Assembly (NCBI RefSeq): GCF_040537815.1
Contig: NZ_JBEWSZ010000001.1
Span: 1,178,001-1,242,000 of the forward strand
From: Mesorhizobium shangrilense
Lineage (GTDB): Bacteria; Pseudomonadota; Alphaproteobacteria; Rhizobiales; Rhizobiaceae
Direction: 5' to 3'
DNA: 64,000 nucleotides
Shown: positions 47,594 through 55,679 of the stretch, one piece after another
How the letters are laid out: each line of letters opens with the position of its first letter
How positions within the stretch are numbered: position 1 is the first letter of the stretch
Made by a program: the position numbers and the translations under genes
The notes under the pieces: generated by a model
Told to the model about the DNA's origin: nothing
Database searches by the model: none
The model's input: only the letters and a program-made list of their open reading frames with translations

Positions 47594-48409
47594 ATGTCCG
47601 GCCAAGAGCCCCGCACTTTCCGCAGCATGTTCATCTCCGACGTCCACCTTGGGTCGAAGGCGGCGAAGGCTGAATTCCTGATCGATTTCCTCAGATATCA
47701 TGATGCCGATATCATCTACCTCGTCGGCGATATCGTTGATGGCTGGCGGTTGCGGAGGAGCTGGCACTGGCCGCAAAGCCATAACGACGTCGTGCAGAAA
47801 TTGCTGCGCAAGGCGCGCAAGGGCGCCAGCATCACCTACATCGCCGGCAACCATGACGAGTTCGCGCGACAGTTCCAGGGCGTGCATTTCGGCGGCATAG
47901 TCGTCGCCGACCGCGCCATCCACGAAACGGCCGACGGCAAGCGCCTTCTCGTCATCCATGGCGACCAGTTCGACACCGTCGTCCACAATGCGCGCTGGCT
48001 CGCCTATCTTGGCGATCATGCCTACGATGCGGCGATGATCGTCAATCGGGTGGTGACACGGCTTCGCCAGCTGCTCGGCCTGCCTTACTGGTCGTTTTCC
48101 TCCTGGGCCAAGGTCAAGGTCAAGAAGGCGGTGAACTTCATCGGCTCGTTCCAGACGGTGCTGACCGAGGAAGCGCGCCGCTCGCATGTCGACGGCGTGA
48201 TCTGCGGCCACATCCACCATGCGGCGATCGAGAATTTCGAGGACGTACGCTACATCAACACCGGCGACTGGGTGGAAAGCTGCACGGCGGTGGTCGAGCA
48301 TTTCGATGGCCGGATGGAAATCCTGACCTGGGCGCAGGTGTTGCCGGAGGCGCCCGACGAACCGTTCATCCCGATGCTGATCGAAGGTCGGGTAGGGCAG
48401 GCGGCCTGA
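47594..48409 (+). CDS. UDP-2,3-diacylglucosamine diphosphatase-like metallophosphoesterase
   Basis: About 271-residue calcineurin-like phosphoesterase of the LpxH-related group. All five metal-binding blocks are visible: FISDVHLGSK, LVGDIVDGW, AGNHDEFAR, IHGDQFDT and CGHIHHAA. LpxH-type enzymes produce lipid X in lipid A synthesis. Whether this one or another protein (LpxI) does that job in the organism is not known. I chose ATG 47594 (MSGQEPRTFRSMF). It is divergent from the SDR gene. Confidence 0.85.
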   Translation: MSGQEPRTFRSMFISDVHLGSKAAKAEFLIDFLRYHDADIIYLVGDIVDGWRLRRSWHWPQSHNDVVQKLLRKARKGASITYIAGNHDEFARQFQGVHFGGIVVADRAIHETADGKRLLVIHGDQFDTVVHNARWLAYLGDHAYDAAMIVNRVVTRLRQLLGLPYWSFSSWAKVKVKKAVNFIGSFQTVLTEEARRSHVDGVICGHIHHAAIENFEDVRYINTGDWVESCTAVVEHFDGRMEILTWAQVLPEAPDEPFIPMLIEGRVGQAA

Positions 48410-48537
48410 CGCGGAATTCCCTGCGTTTTCAGCATCAATCGATTAGTCCAGCCGGTTTCGTCCGGTTTTCCGCCATGTTAAGGGATCGATCTACGCAGCC
48501 GGCCGTCCGGTCGAAGGCCGCGTAATTGGATCGATTC

Positions 48538-49752
48538 ATGTCCCTGCCGCCGCTCTCCCCAGAACAACTCGTCAAGCCCAGCCATTTCGAACTGCGCATG
48601 AGCCTGATCTTCGCCACGCTCTTCGTGCCGCTTGGAACCCACTTGCCTTACTTTCCGCTGTGGCTGCAGGCCAAGGGTTTCCATGCCGAGCAGATCGCGG
48701 TCATCCTGGCCGCTCCCATGTTCCTGCGCGTGGTGACGACGCCATTGCTGACGGCGCTGGCGGACAAGGCCGGCGACCGCGCCGATGTCTATATCGCGCT
48801 GGTGGCGGCTTCATTGCTGCTATCGGCCGGTTATTTCCTGCCGCCAACCTACGCCATCGTGCTGGCGGTATCGCTGGTGCTCACCACTGTCTGGACGCCG
48901 CATTCGCCGATTGCCGATTCGCTGGCGCTGTCGGGCGTGCGCCGCTTCGGCTCTAATTACACGAGCATGCGCAAATGGGGATCGATCTCCTATTTGTGCG
49001 CCAATGTCGCTGGAGGATTCATCCTGTCGGCGACCGGCTCGCGCGCCGTGCCGGTGATCATCTTCGTGGCACTGGCGGCGGCCCTTGTCGCCGGCCTGTT
49101 CGCGCCGCGGCTCGGCCGTCCCAGGCGCTCGTCGCCACTTTCGGCCACCGATATCCAGCATTCAGCACCAAAGCTGCTGAATCCCTACTTCCTGTATTTT
49201 TCCATTGGCGTCGGCGTCATCACCGCCAGCCATGCATTCCTCTACGGATTCGTCTCGATCTACTGGAAATCGATCGGCATCAGCGATTCAGTGGTCGGCC
49301 TGCTGTGGGCCTGGGGCGTGGTGTCCGAAGTCTGCATGTTCATGATGTTCACCCGCTTTTTCAATTCGTTCTCCGTCGTGTCGATCATGGTGATGGCGGG
49401 AATTGGCGCCATTGTGCGGTGGATCGCCTTTCCGCTGGTGTGGCCGCTCGGCCTCGGCGTCACCGGTTTCTTTGCCGTGCAGTCGCTGCATTCGGTTTCA
49501 GTGGCGCTGGTGCTGATCGGCTTGCAGAAGATGATCGGTGAAACGATCTCCGAGGAGCGGACGGGTGCCGCGCAAGGCATCGCCTATTTCTCCAACGGCT
49601 TCTTCATGGCGGTGGTGACGCTGGCGTCTGGTCCGCTCTATGATCGTTTCGGCGTGGACGGCTTCTTTGCAATGATCCCGGTCGCCTTGATCGGATTGGC
49701 GCTTATCGGCCTTGCGGCGCGCTCAGCCCCACAGCGCCGGCTCGGGCGGTGA
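48538..49752 (+). CDS. MFS transporter (PPP/MFS_1-like family)
   Basis: About 404 residues with 12 predicted helices. FGSNYTSMRKWGSISYLCAN and ERTGAAQGIAYFSNG resemble the HcaT/3-phenylpropionate-permease type of MFS, in which RxWGSigf is a landmark. The substrate is uncertain. I chose ATG 48538 over the TTG at 48526. The last 30 bases overlap the convergent epimerase gene. Confidence 0.87.
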   Translation: MSLPPLSPEQLVKPSHFELRMSLIFATLFVPLGTHLPYFPLWLQAKGFHAEQIAVILAAPMFLRVVTTPLLTALADKAGDRADVYIALVAASLLLSAGYFLPPTYAIVLAVSLVLTTVWTPHSPIADSLALSGVRRFGSNYTSMRKWGSISYLCANVAGGFILSATGSRAVPVIIFVALAAALVAGLFAPRLGRPRRSSPLSATDIQHSAPKLLNPYFLYFSIGVGVITASHAFLYGFVSIYWKSIGISDSVVGLLWAWGVVSEVCMFMMFTRFFNSFSVVSIMVMAGIGAIVRWIAFPLVWPLGLGVTGFFAVQSLHSVSVALVLIGLQKMIGETISEERTGAAQGIAYFSNGFFMAVVTLASGPLYDRFGVDGFFAMIPVALIGLALIGLAARSAPQRRLGR

Positions 49753-50706
49753 GACCAACGATCCCTGGTAGACAAGGCCGGGCACGCGGTCGCGGGTAAG
49801 CAGCAGCGGACCATCGAGGTCGACGAATTCGGCGCCTTGGGCCAGCAGGACGGCCGGCGCCATCGCCAGCGACGTGCCGACCATGCAGCCGACCATCACG
49901 CCAAAACCCAATTCACGGGCGCGATCGCGCAGGACAAGGGCCGCCGTCAGGCCGCCTGATTTGTCGAGCTTGATGTTGACGGCATCGTAGCGGCCGACAA
50001 GTGCCGACAGGTTCTTCGCCTCATGCACGCTTTCATCGGCACAGATCGGCATGGGATGCGCGATGTGGCGCAGGATCTCGTCATGGCCTGCCGGCAGTGG
50101 CTGCTCGATCAGCGCGATTCCCTGCTCGGCGGCGAAGGCGAGGTTCGCGACGATGTTCTCGTCGGTCCAGCCTTCATTGGCGTCGAGGATGATGCGGCTG
50201 TCGGGTGCGGCCTGCCTGACGGCACGAATGCGGGCGATGTCATTGTCGCCGCCGATCTTGACCTTCAGCAGTGGCCGCGCCGCATTGGCACGGGCTTGCG
50301 CCGCCATTGCCTCCGGCTCGCTGAGCGAGAGCGTGTAGGCGGTCTCAAGTGCCCTTGTGGGAGCCGCGCCAATCGCAGAGGCAACCGATGTTCCGCTCCT
50401 CTTTGCCTCCAGGTCCCACAGCGCGCAGTCGATGGCGTTGCGGGCGGCTCCTGCCGGCATGGCGTCGAGGAGGGCCGCCCGGCTGATACCATCTGCGATC
50501 CTGCCACTCATCGCCTGGATCGCGTCACGGACGCCATCCATGGTCTCACCATAACGCTTGTAGGGGACGCATTCGCCGCGACCGGTATGGGCGCCTTCGC
50601 CGATGGTGCAGGTGATGACCTCGGCCTCGGTCTTCGAGCCGCGCGAAATGGTGAATATCCCGGCGATGGGAAAGCGCTCGGCCTCAACCGAAATGACACG
50701 CGCCAT
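49723..50706 (-). CDS. dgcA: Dipeptide epimerase / N-acetyl-D-glutamate racemase-like enzyme (enolase superfamily)
   Basis: 327 residues with an enolase-superfamily barrel. Acid-base lysines are in LLKVKIGG and VNIKLDKSGG. Metal ligands are in ILDANEGW, LIEQPLP and CADES. This pattern is that of L-Ala-D/L-Glu epimerases and of DgcA, which acts in D-glutamate catabolism. The usual dgcN partner is not adjacent, so a peptidoglycan-dipeptide role is equally possible; the symbol is tentative. Confidence 0.85.
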   Translation of the reverse strand: MARVISVEAERFPIAGIFTISRGSKTEAEVITCTIGEGAHTGRGECVPYKRYGETMDGVRDAIQAMSGRIADGISRAALLDAMPAGAARNAIDCALWDLEAKRSGTSVASAIGAAPTRALETAYTLSLSEPEAMAAQARANAARPLLKVKIGGDNDIARIRAVRQAAPDSRIILDANEGWTDENIVANLAFAAEQGIALIEQPLPAGHDEILRHIAHPMPICADESVHEAKNLSALVGRYDAVNIKLDKSGGLTAALVLRDRARELGFGVMVGCMVGTSLAMAPAVLLAQGAEFVDLDGPLLLTRDRVPGLVYQGSLVSPPEPALWG

Positions 50707-50784
50707 ATTTTTTTGCTCCGGCTATGTGACAACGAGCTTGTCGGCAAATCGACAGGTTGGTTTCGTCAGGCTAAACAGGACGCC

Positions 50785-51972
50785 ATGTTGACCATCGGCA
50801 AACGCGACGCAAGTGGCACGACCGCCAATGAGGCTGACCACCAGCCTCGCGTCGCCGTCGGTGATGAGGGTGGCGTTCTCGGCTGCGCCTTTTCCGGAAC
50901 TTGGACGACACGCACCGTCGCGTTGGTCGACGCCGAGATGCGCAAGATCGAAAAGCGGAGTGGATTCAAGACGCTGGCGCTCGATCTTTCAAAGATCGAG
51001 AAAATTGATACCGCCGGTGCCTGGCTCATCGACCGCCTCGTCAGCGCCTTCGAAAAGCACGGCGCTGAAATCCGGATGCAGGGACAGAGCGAGGTCGCGT
51101 CGATCCTGCTTGAAGCTGTCAGCGACGCGGTTCGACGCGCCCCTGATTCCGGTCCCGTCCGGCCGCCCAACATCATCATCCGCGCGCTTGAGGCGATCGG
51201 CCGGCGTGTCTACGAAATGCGCGACGATTTCCTCTCGTCGATGAACATCCTTGGCGCCACCATCCGTGGCGCGCAGATGAAGCTTGGCCGTGGTCACGGC
51301 GTCAATATGGCGGCGATCTTCAACCAGATCGATCGCATGGGGGTCGGGGCCATCCCGGTTGTCGTGCTGATGTCGGCCATCGTCGGCGCGATCGTCGCCC
51401 AGCAAGGCGCCTACCAGCTCAGCTATTTCGGCGCCGACATCTTTGTCGTCGACCTGGTCGGCGTGCTGATCCTGCGCGAACTTGGTGTGCTGATGACGGC
51501 GATCATGATCGCCGGCCGCTCCGGCAGCGCCATCACCGCCGAGATCGGCTCGATGAAGATGCGCGAGGAAGTCGATGCGCTCAAGGTCATCGGGCTCAAT
51601 CCGATCGGCGTGCTGGTGTTCCCGCGGCTGGTGGCGCTGGTGATCGCACTGCCGTGCCTGACGATCATCGCCAATTTTGCCGCGCTCGGCGGCGGCATCG
51701 CGGCCGCCTGGCTCTACTCCGGTATTTCACCAGCTGCCTTCCTCGACCGGCTGCGCGTGGCTATCGACCTCAGCACCATTTTCGCCGGCCTGATCAAGGC
51801 GCCTTTCATGGCCATGATCATCGGCACGATCGCTTCCGTCGAAGGCATGAAGGTTGGCGGCAGCGCCGAATCGCTGGGCAAGCATGTCACCGCTTCGGTG
51901 GTGAAGTCGATTTTCGTGGTCATCATCCTCGATGGCCTGTTTGCCATCTTCTATGCGGCGATCGCGTTCTGA
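50785..51972 (+). CDS. mlaE: Mla-type lipid ABC transporter permease with N-terminal STAS domain
   Basis: About 395 residues. The first 130 residues form a STAS-like domain (LALDLSKIEKIDTAGAWLID) fused to an MlaE permease, as in many alphaproteobacteria. The permease shows VVVLMSAIVGAIVAQQGAYQL, REDGV-like RELGVLMTAIMIAGRSGSAI and EEVDALKVIGLNPI. CAGGA lies upstream of ATG 50785; the much longer frame from 50023 runs antisense through the epimerase gene. It is the first gene of a four-gene lipid transport operon. Confidence 0.92.
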   Translation: MLTIGKRDASGTTANEADHQPRVAVGDEGGVLGCAFSGTWTTRTVALVDAEMRKIEKRSGFKTLALDLSKIEKIDTAGAWLIDRLVSAFEKHGAEIRMQGQSEVASILLEAVSDAVRRAPDSGPVRPPNIIIRALEAIGRRVYEMRDDFLSSMNILGATIRGAQMKLGRGHGVNMAAIFNQIDRMGVGAIPVVVLMSAIVGAIVAQQGAYQLSYFGADIFVVDLVGVLILRELGVLMTAIMIAGRSGSAITAEIGSMKMREEVDALKVIGLNPIGVLVFPRLVALVIALPCLTIIANFAALGGGIAAAWLYSGISPAAFLDRLRVAIDLSTIFAGLIKAPFMAMIIGTIASVEGMKVGGSAESLGKHVTASVVKSIFVVIILDGLFAIFYAAIAF

Positions 51973-51973
51973 G

Positions 51974-52792
51974 ATGGCGATGCGAAGCAAGAGAAATACC
52001 GGGATTTTCGAGGAGAACGACGAGAGCGAAATCGTGCTCTCCGCGCGCGACATCACCGTGTCCTTCGCCGACAAGGTCATTCTCGACAAATTGTCGCTTG
52101 ATATCAGGCGCGGCGAGATTCTCGGCTTTGTCGGCGCCTCGGGCGCAGGCAAGTCCGTTCTGTTGCGCACCATCCTTGGCTTGACGCGGAAGCAGTCGGG
52201 AACGATCAAGCTGTTCGATGTCGACGTCGAAAAGGCCAGCGACAAGGACCGCCTGCGCATTGACATGCGTCTGGGGGTCCTCTTTCAGCACGGCGCTCTG
52301 TTCTCGGCGCTTACGGTTCTGGAGAACGTGCAGGTGCCGATGCGCGAGTATCTCGATTTGCCGCGAAAGCTGATGGACGAGCTGGCGATGCTCAAGGTCG
52401 AACTGGTCGGCTTGCCCCCGGACGCGGCGCGGAAATTCCCGTCCGAACTGTCCGGCGGCATGATCAAGCGCGCTGCACTCGCCCGGGCACTAGCTCTCGA
52501 CCCCGACATCGTCTTCCTGGACGAACCGACATCAGGTCTCGATCCAATCAGCGCGGCGGAGTTCGACGAACTGGTCGTCAAGCTGCGCGATACGATGGAC
52601 CTGACCGTCTACATGGTCACGCACGATCTCGACACGTTGTTTACCGCTTGCGACCGCGTTGCGGTGCTCGGCAACAAGAAAGTGCTGGTCGAAGGCACTA
52701 TCGATGACATGCTGAAGAGCGAAGAGCCGTGGGTAAAATCGTATTTCCGCGGAAAACGCGCCCGACAACTTGATCTTGCGGCACGCGCATAG
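51974..52792 (+). CDS. mlaF: Mla-type lipid ABC transporter ATP-binding protein
   Basis: About 272 residues. Walker A is GASGAGKSVLLRTI, the signature ELSGGMIKRAALARAL is characteristic of the MlaF subfamily, Walker B is IVFLDEPTSGLDP, and the switch is MVTHDLDTL. The ATG sits one base after the mlaE stop, which fixes the start. It powers phospholipid movement between the two membranes. Confidence 0.94.
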   Translation: MAMRSKRNTGIFEENDESEIVLSARDITVSFADKVILDKLSLDIRRGEILGFVGASGAGKSVLLRTILGLTRKQSGTIKLFDVDVEKASDKDRLRIDMRLGVLFQHGALFSALTVLENVQVPMREYLDLPRKLMDELAMLKVELVGLPPDAARKFPSELSGGMIKRAALARALALDPDIVFLDEPTSGLDPISAAEFDELVVKLRDTMDLTVYMVTHDLDTLFTACDRVAVLGNKKVLVEGTIDDMLKSEEPWVKSYFRGKRARQLDLAARA

Positions 52793-52806
52793 CCATAAGT
52801 GAAGCA

Positions 52807-54180
52807 ATGGAAACCAGAGCCAACTACGTCATTGTCGGCATTTTCACACTGGTTGCGATCCTAGCCGCCTTTGCTTTCGTCTATTGGACGGCGGCGATCG
52901 GCGACAAGGGAGAGACCACCTTGCTGCGCGTGCGCATTCCTGGCTCGGCTTCGGGCCTCGGTCGCGGCAGTTTCGTGCTCTTCAACGGCGTCAAGGTCGG
53001 TGACGTGAAGCGCGTCTATATCGACGTTGACAACCCGACGGTGGCCATCGCGGATACTGAAATCGACCGCATGACGCCGATCACCAAGTCGACGCAGGCC
53101 GACATCGGTCTTGCTGGTCTGACCGGGCAGGCCAATATCGAATTGAAGGGCGCCGACCCCAAGGAGGTGAAGCTCCTCGATCAGGCCGAAAAGGAGGGCA
53201 AGGTCGCCGAGATCATTGCGAACCCGTCGGCCGTCACCAACCTTCTACAGACCGCACAGACCATCTTCAGCCGTGCCGACAAGGTGCTTTCGGATCTGGA
53301 AGGGTTTACCAGGGACGTTCGCGGACCGCTGACGCAGACCGTCCAGAACGTGCAGACATTCTCCGATGCGCTGGCCAAGAATTCGGACGGAATCGACAAG
53401 TTCCTGTCCAGCGTCAGTTCGCTTTCCGATGAGCTGAAGGGCGTTTCGGGCAAGCTCGATGGTACGCTGAAGGCAGCGGAAGGGCTGCTCAATGCGGTCG
53501 ACAAGGACCAGATCAAGAGCATCGTCGCCAATGTCGATACGGTGACGGCGAATCTGAAGGAAACCTCGAAGCAGTTCGACACGGTCATCAAGAATGTCGA
53601 TACGGCTGTTGGATCGATCAACGATTTTGCCCAGAAGACACAGGGCACGCTGACCAAGGTAAATGGCGTTCTCGATGGTGTCGACCCGGCCCAGCTTCGC
53701 TCTGCCCTGGCCAACATCCAGCAAGCAAGCGCGAATGCCAACAAGGCCGCCGCCGACATCGCCCAGGTGACCAGCAAGATCGCCAACAGGGCCGATGATA
53801 TCGACCAGACGGTCAAGGACGCGCGCCAGCTGGCGCAACGCCTCAATGATGCTTCGGTGCGTGTCGACGGCATCCTGGCCAAGGTCGATACATTGCTGGG
53901 GTCCGGCCAGGCTGACGGTGTGATGGCCGATGCCAGGGACACGCTGAAGTCGTTCAAGCAGGTTGCCGACACGCTGAACGGCCGCCTTGGCGCCATCCTG
54001 GACAATGTGTCACGGTTCTCCGGCCAGGGCCTGTCGAATGTGGAGGCGCTGGTGCAGGACAGCCGCCGTTCCATCGGCCGTATCGAAGAGGCGGTGACCG
54101 ACCTCAGCCGCAATCCACAGCGGATCCTTTCCGGCGGCGATGGCGAGGTTCGACAGTTTGATGGCAGGGCGCGGCGTTGA
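52807..54180 (+). CDS. mlaD: MlaD/MCE family protein with long coiled-coil tail
   Basis: 457 residues. An N-terminal anchor (IVGIFTLVAILAAFAFVYW) precedes one MCE domain (RIPGSASGLGRGSFVLFNG, then VKVGDVKRVYID and GLTGQANIELKG). From about residue 145 to the end there are long helices with LEGFTRDVR, TVQNVQTFSDAL and repeated NVDTV-type heptads. Many rhizobial MlaD proteins have such extended helical tails that may bridge the periplasm. It overlaps no ORF upstream and is 14 bases from mlaF. Confidence 0.9.
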   Translation: METRANYVIVGIFTLVAILAAFAFVYWTAAIGDKGETTLLRVRIPGSASGLGRGSFVLFNGVKVGDVKRVYIDVDNPTVAIADTEIDRMTPITKSTQADIGLAGLTGQANIELKGADPKEVKLLDQAEKEGKVAEIIANPSAVTNLLQTAQTIFSRADKVLSDLEGFTRDVRGPLTQTVQNVQTFSDALAKNSDGIDKFLSSVSSLSDELKGVSGKLDGTLKAAEGLLNAVDKDQIKSIVANVDTVTANLKETSKQFDTVIKNVDTAVGSINDFAQKTQGTLTKVNGVLDGVDPAQLRSALANIQQASANANKAAADIAQVTSKIANRADDIDQTVKDARQLAQRLNDASVRVDGILAKVDTLLGSGQADGVMADARDTLKSFKQVADTLNGRLGAILDNVSRFSGQGLSNVEALVQDSRRSIGRIEEAVTDLSRNPQRILSGGDGEVRQFDGRARR

Positions 54181-54265
54181 CTTCGGCCTCCGCTCGCCCC
54201 AAGAACGCAAGGCAGATACACTGCGGCGGATCGGTTTTACGATCCGGGGACAACAGGGATCGCAT

Positions 54266-54862
54266 GTGAAGTCGATCGCGCTCAAATCGGGTGTGGCATT
54301 GCTTGCCTTCACCCTCGCCAGTTGTGCGGCATTGCCGGGTGGTGGGCCCGCGCCCCTCGACACATTCGAACTTTCAGCGCCATCGGTCGAGGCGCATGGC
54401 CACAGCCGCCGTCAGATCCTGATCGCGCAGCCGGCGGCCCTGAAGGCGCTGGACAGCCAGAACATCGTCATCAAGCCGTCCGCGCGGTCGATCCAGTACC
54501 TCAAGGGCGCCCAATGGGCCGACCGGCTGCCGCTCATCGTGCAAGCGCGGCTGGCCGAGACTTTTCAGCGTTCCGGCAGCTTCGCCGGCGTTGGCAAGCC
54601 GGGCGAGGGGCTTGCGATCGACTATCAGGTGATCGTCGAAATCCGCTCCTTCGAAGTCCGCGTTGACCGCGGCGAGCATGCCGAGGTCGATCTGTTCGTG
54701 CGGGTATTGAATGACCGCAATGGCGAGGTGCGCGCCTCCAAGAGTTTCACCGCTAGCGCGCCTGTCTCTGGCAGCGGCAACCAGGCCTATATCGGCGCGC
54801 TCGACGCCGCCTTTGGCGACGCTGCCAAGCAGATCGTACGCTGGACCGATTCGGTGATCTGA
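54266..54862 (+). CDS. ABC-type transport auxiliary lipoprotein
   Basis: About 198 residues. A GTG start at 54266 gives a lipoprotein signal ending LAFTLASC, where Cys is the lipidation site. The body matches the ABC-type transport auxiliary family (PF03886): QILIAQPAALKALDSQNIVI, QWADRLPLIVQARLAETFQ and DYQVIVEIRSFEV. It would be the outer-membrane-side component of the Mla-type system. Upstream in-frame ATGs (54140, 54161) overlap mlaD and would add a non-signal extension. Confidence 0.85.
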   Translation: MKSIALKSGVALLAFTLASCAALPGGGPAPLDTFELSAPSVEAHGHSRRQILIAQPAALKALDSQNIVIKPSARSIQYLKGAQWADRLPLIVQARLAETFQRSGSFAGVGKPGEGLAIDYQVIVEIRSFEVRVDRGEHAEVDLFVRVLNDRNGEVRASKSFTASAPVSGSGNQAYIGALDAAFGDAAKQIVRWTDSVI

Positions 54863-54883
54863 GCGCAGGTGCGTGCGCGCACG

Positions 54884-54921
54884 GGCCTTCGAGGCTTCAG
54901 GTGGCCTTCGAAGCTACAGGT
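54884..54921. repeat. 19-bp tandem duplication at the exonuclease stop
   Basis: Two adjacent 19-base copies of GGCCTTCGAGGCTTCAGGT-type sequence (54884-54902 and 54903-54921) differ at two positions. The second copy contains the stop codon of the minus-strand exonuclease gene. Confidence 0.75.
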
Positions 54922-55528
54922 GGTCGAAGACGTCTGGTCGCAGCGTTCCGGCCTTCAAAAGATGCTGCAGGGTGTAGGCGACCGAGAGCGCGTCGTCGAG
55001 TGCGTCATGCCCTCGCAACGGGGGGTGTTCGACGCCGTAGTACTCCGCAAGCCTGTTGCTTGGCGTCTTCGCCAAATCCTCAACCGGCATCCCGGCCGCA
55101 ATCAGCAGCTTGACGGCATTGTCGAACCGGCCGGCAGGGATGGAAGGCTGAATGCCTGCGACATAGCAGCTGATGGCGACCATGTTCAGTTCATCTTTGC
55201 CCCATGACCAGAAACGAGCTCCGCCGGAGAAGCGGTCGACGTCCGCAAGGGCCTCTCCGATTGCGACCCCTTCGGTGTCCATGGTTTCTTCAGTGATGCC
55301 AGTGAGTTTGGTGAAGAACGGGTCGAGCGTGTATCTGTTGCCGAATCGGTCGACAGGTTGAACATAAGCCTTGTGCGTACCCAGCAGGGGAAAGCCGTCT
55401 TCGAGACCAAGCCTGACCGCGCCGATCTGAGCGATGACTGGATCGGGATCGTGGGCCGCGCACCAAAATCTGCGCTGCGAGCCCTCAAGACAAAGAAACT
55501 CGCAGTCGAATATGATTGCCGTTTTCAT
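54914..55528 (-). CDS. DEDDh 3'-5' exonuclease
   Basis: 204-residue DnaQ-like exonuclease. Exo I is IIFDCEFL, the TKLTGITEETM segment follows, and the terminal catalytic motif is GHDALDDALSVAYTL. It resembles stand-alone proofreading-type or RNase T-like exonucleases. The gene stands alone, after the Mla operon and before the giant coiled-coil gene, with a terminator upstream separating it from that gene. Confidence 0.87.
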   Translation of the reverse strand: MKTAIIFDCEFLCLEGSQRRFWCAAHDPDPVIAQIGAVRLGLEDGFPLLGTHKAYVQPVDRFGNRYTLDPFFTKLTGITEETMDTEGVAIGEALADVDRFSGGARFWSWGKDELNMVAISCYVAGIQPSIPAGRFDNAVKLLIAAGMPVEDLAKTPSNRLAEYYGVEHPPLRGHDALDDALSVAYTLQHLLKAGTLRPDVFDHL

Positions 55529-55628
55529 GGTCAGCCCCCTTGTGTCGATGGTCAGGGCAGCGGGTTTCGCCTGTGGTCTTCACGTTGTCGGGAAATCGGA
55601 CTTTGCGTTGGCGGATTCTCGAACCGTC

Positions 55629-55655
55629 AAAGGCGGAGCATTGGCCCCGCCTTTT
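55629..55655 (-). terminator. Hairpin terminator of the giant coiled-coil gene
   Basis: 8-bp stem AAAGGCGG / CCGCCTTT with a 10-base loop, about 25 bases past the stop codon at 55680. Short T-runs on both sides make it usable in either direction. Confidence 0.7.
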
Positions 55656-55679
55656 CGATTCCGCCGTAGGCCCGCTCGG

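Noticed and set aside
47474..48301. Upstream extension of the SDR frame
   Set aside because: Antisense to the LpxH-like gene. A good ribosome binding site lies before 47473, where the SDR fold begins.
50023..50784. Upstream extension of the mlaE frame
   Set aside because: Antisense to the epimerase gene. MlaE homologues begin near the STAS domain, and ATG 50785 has a ribosome binding site.
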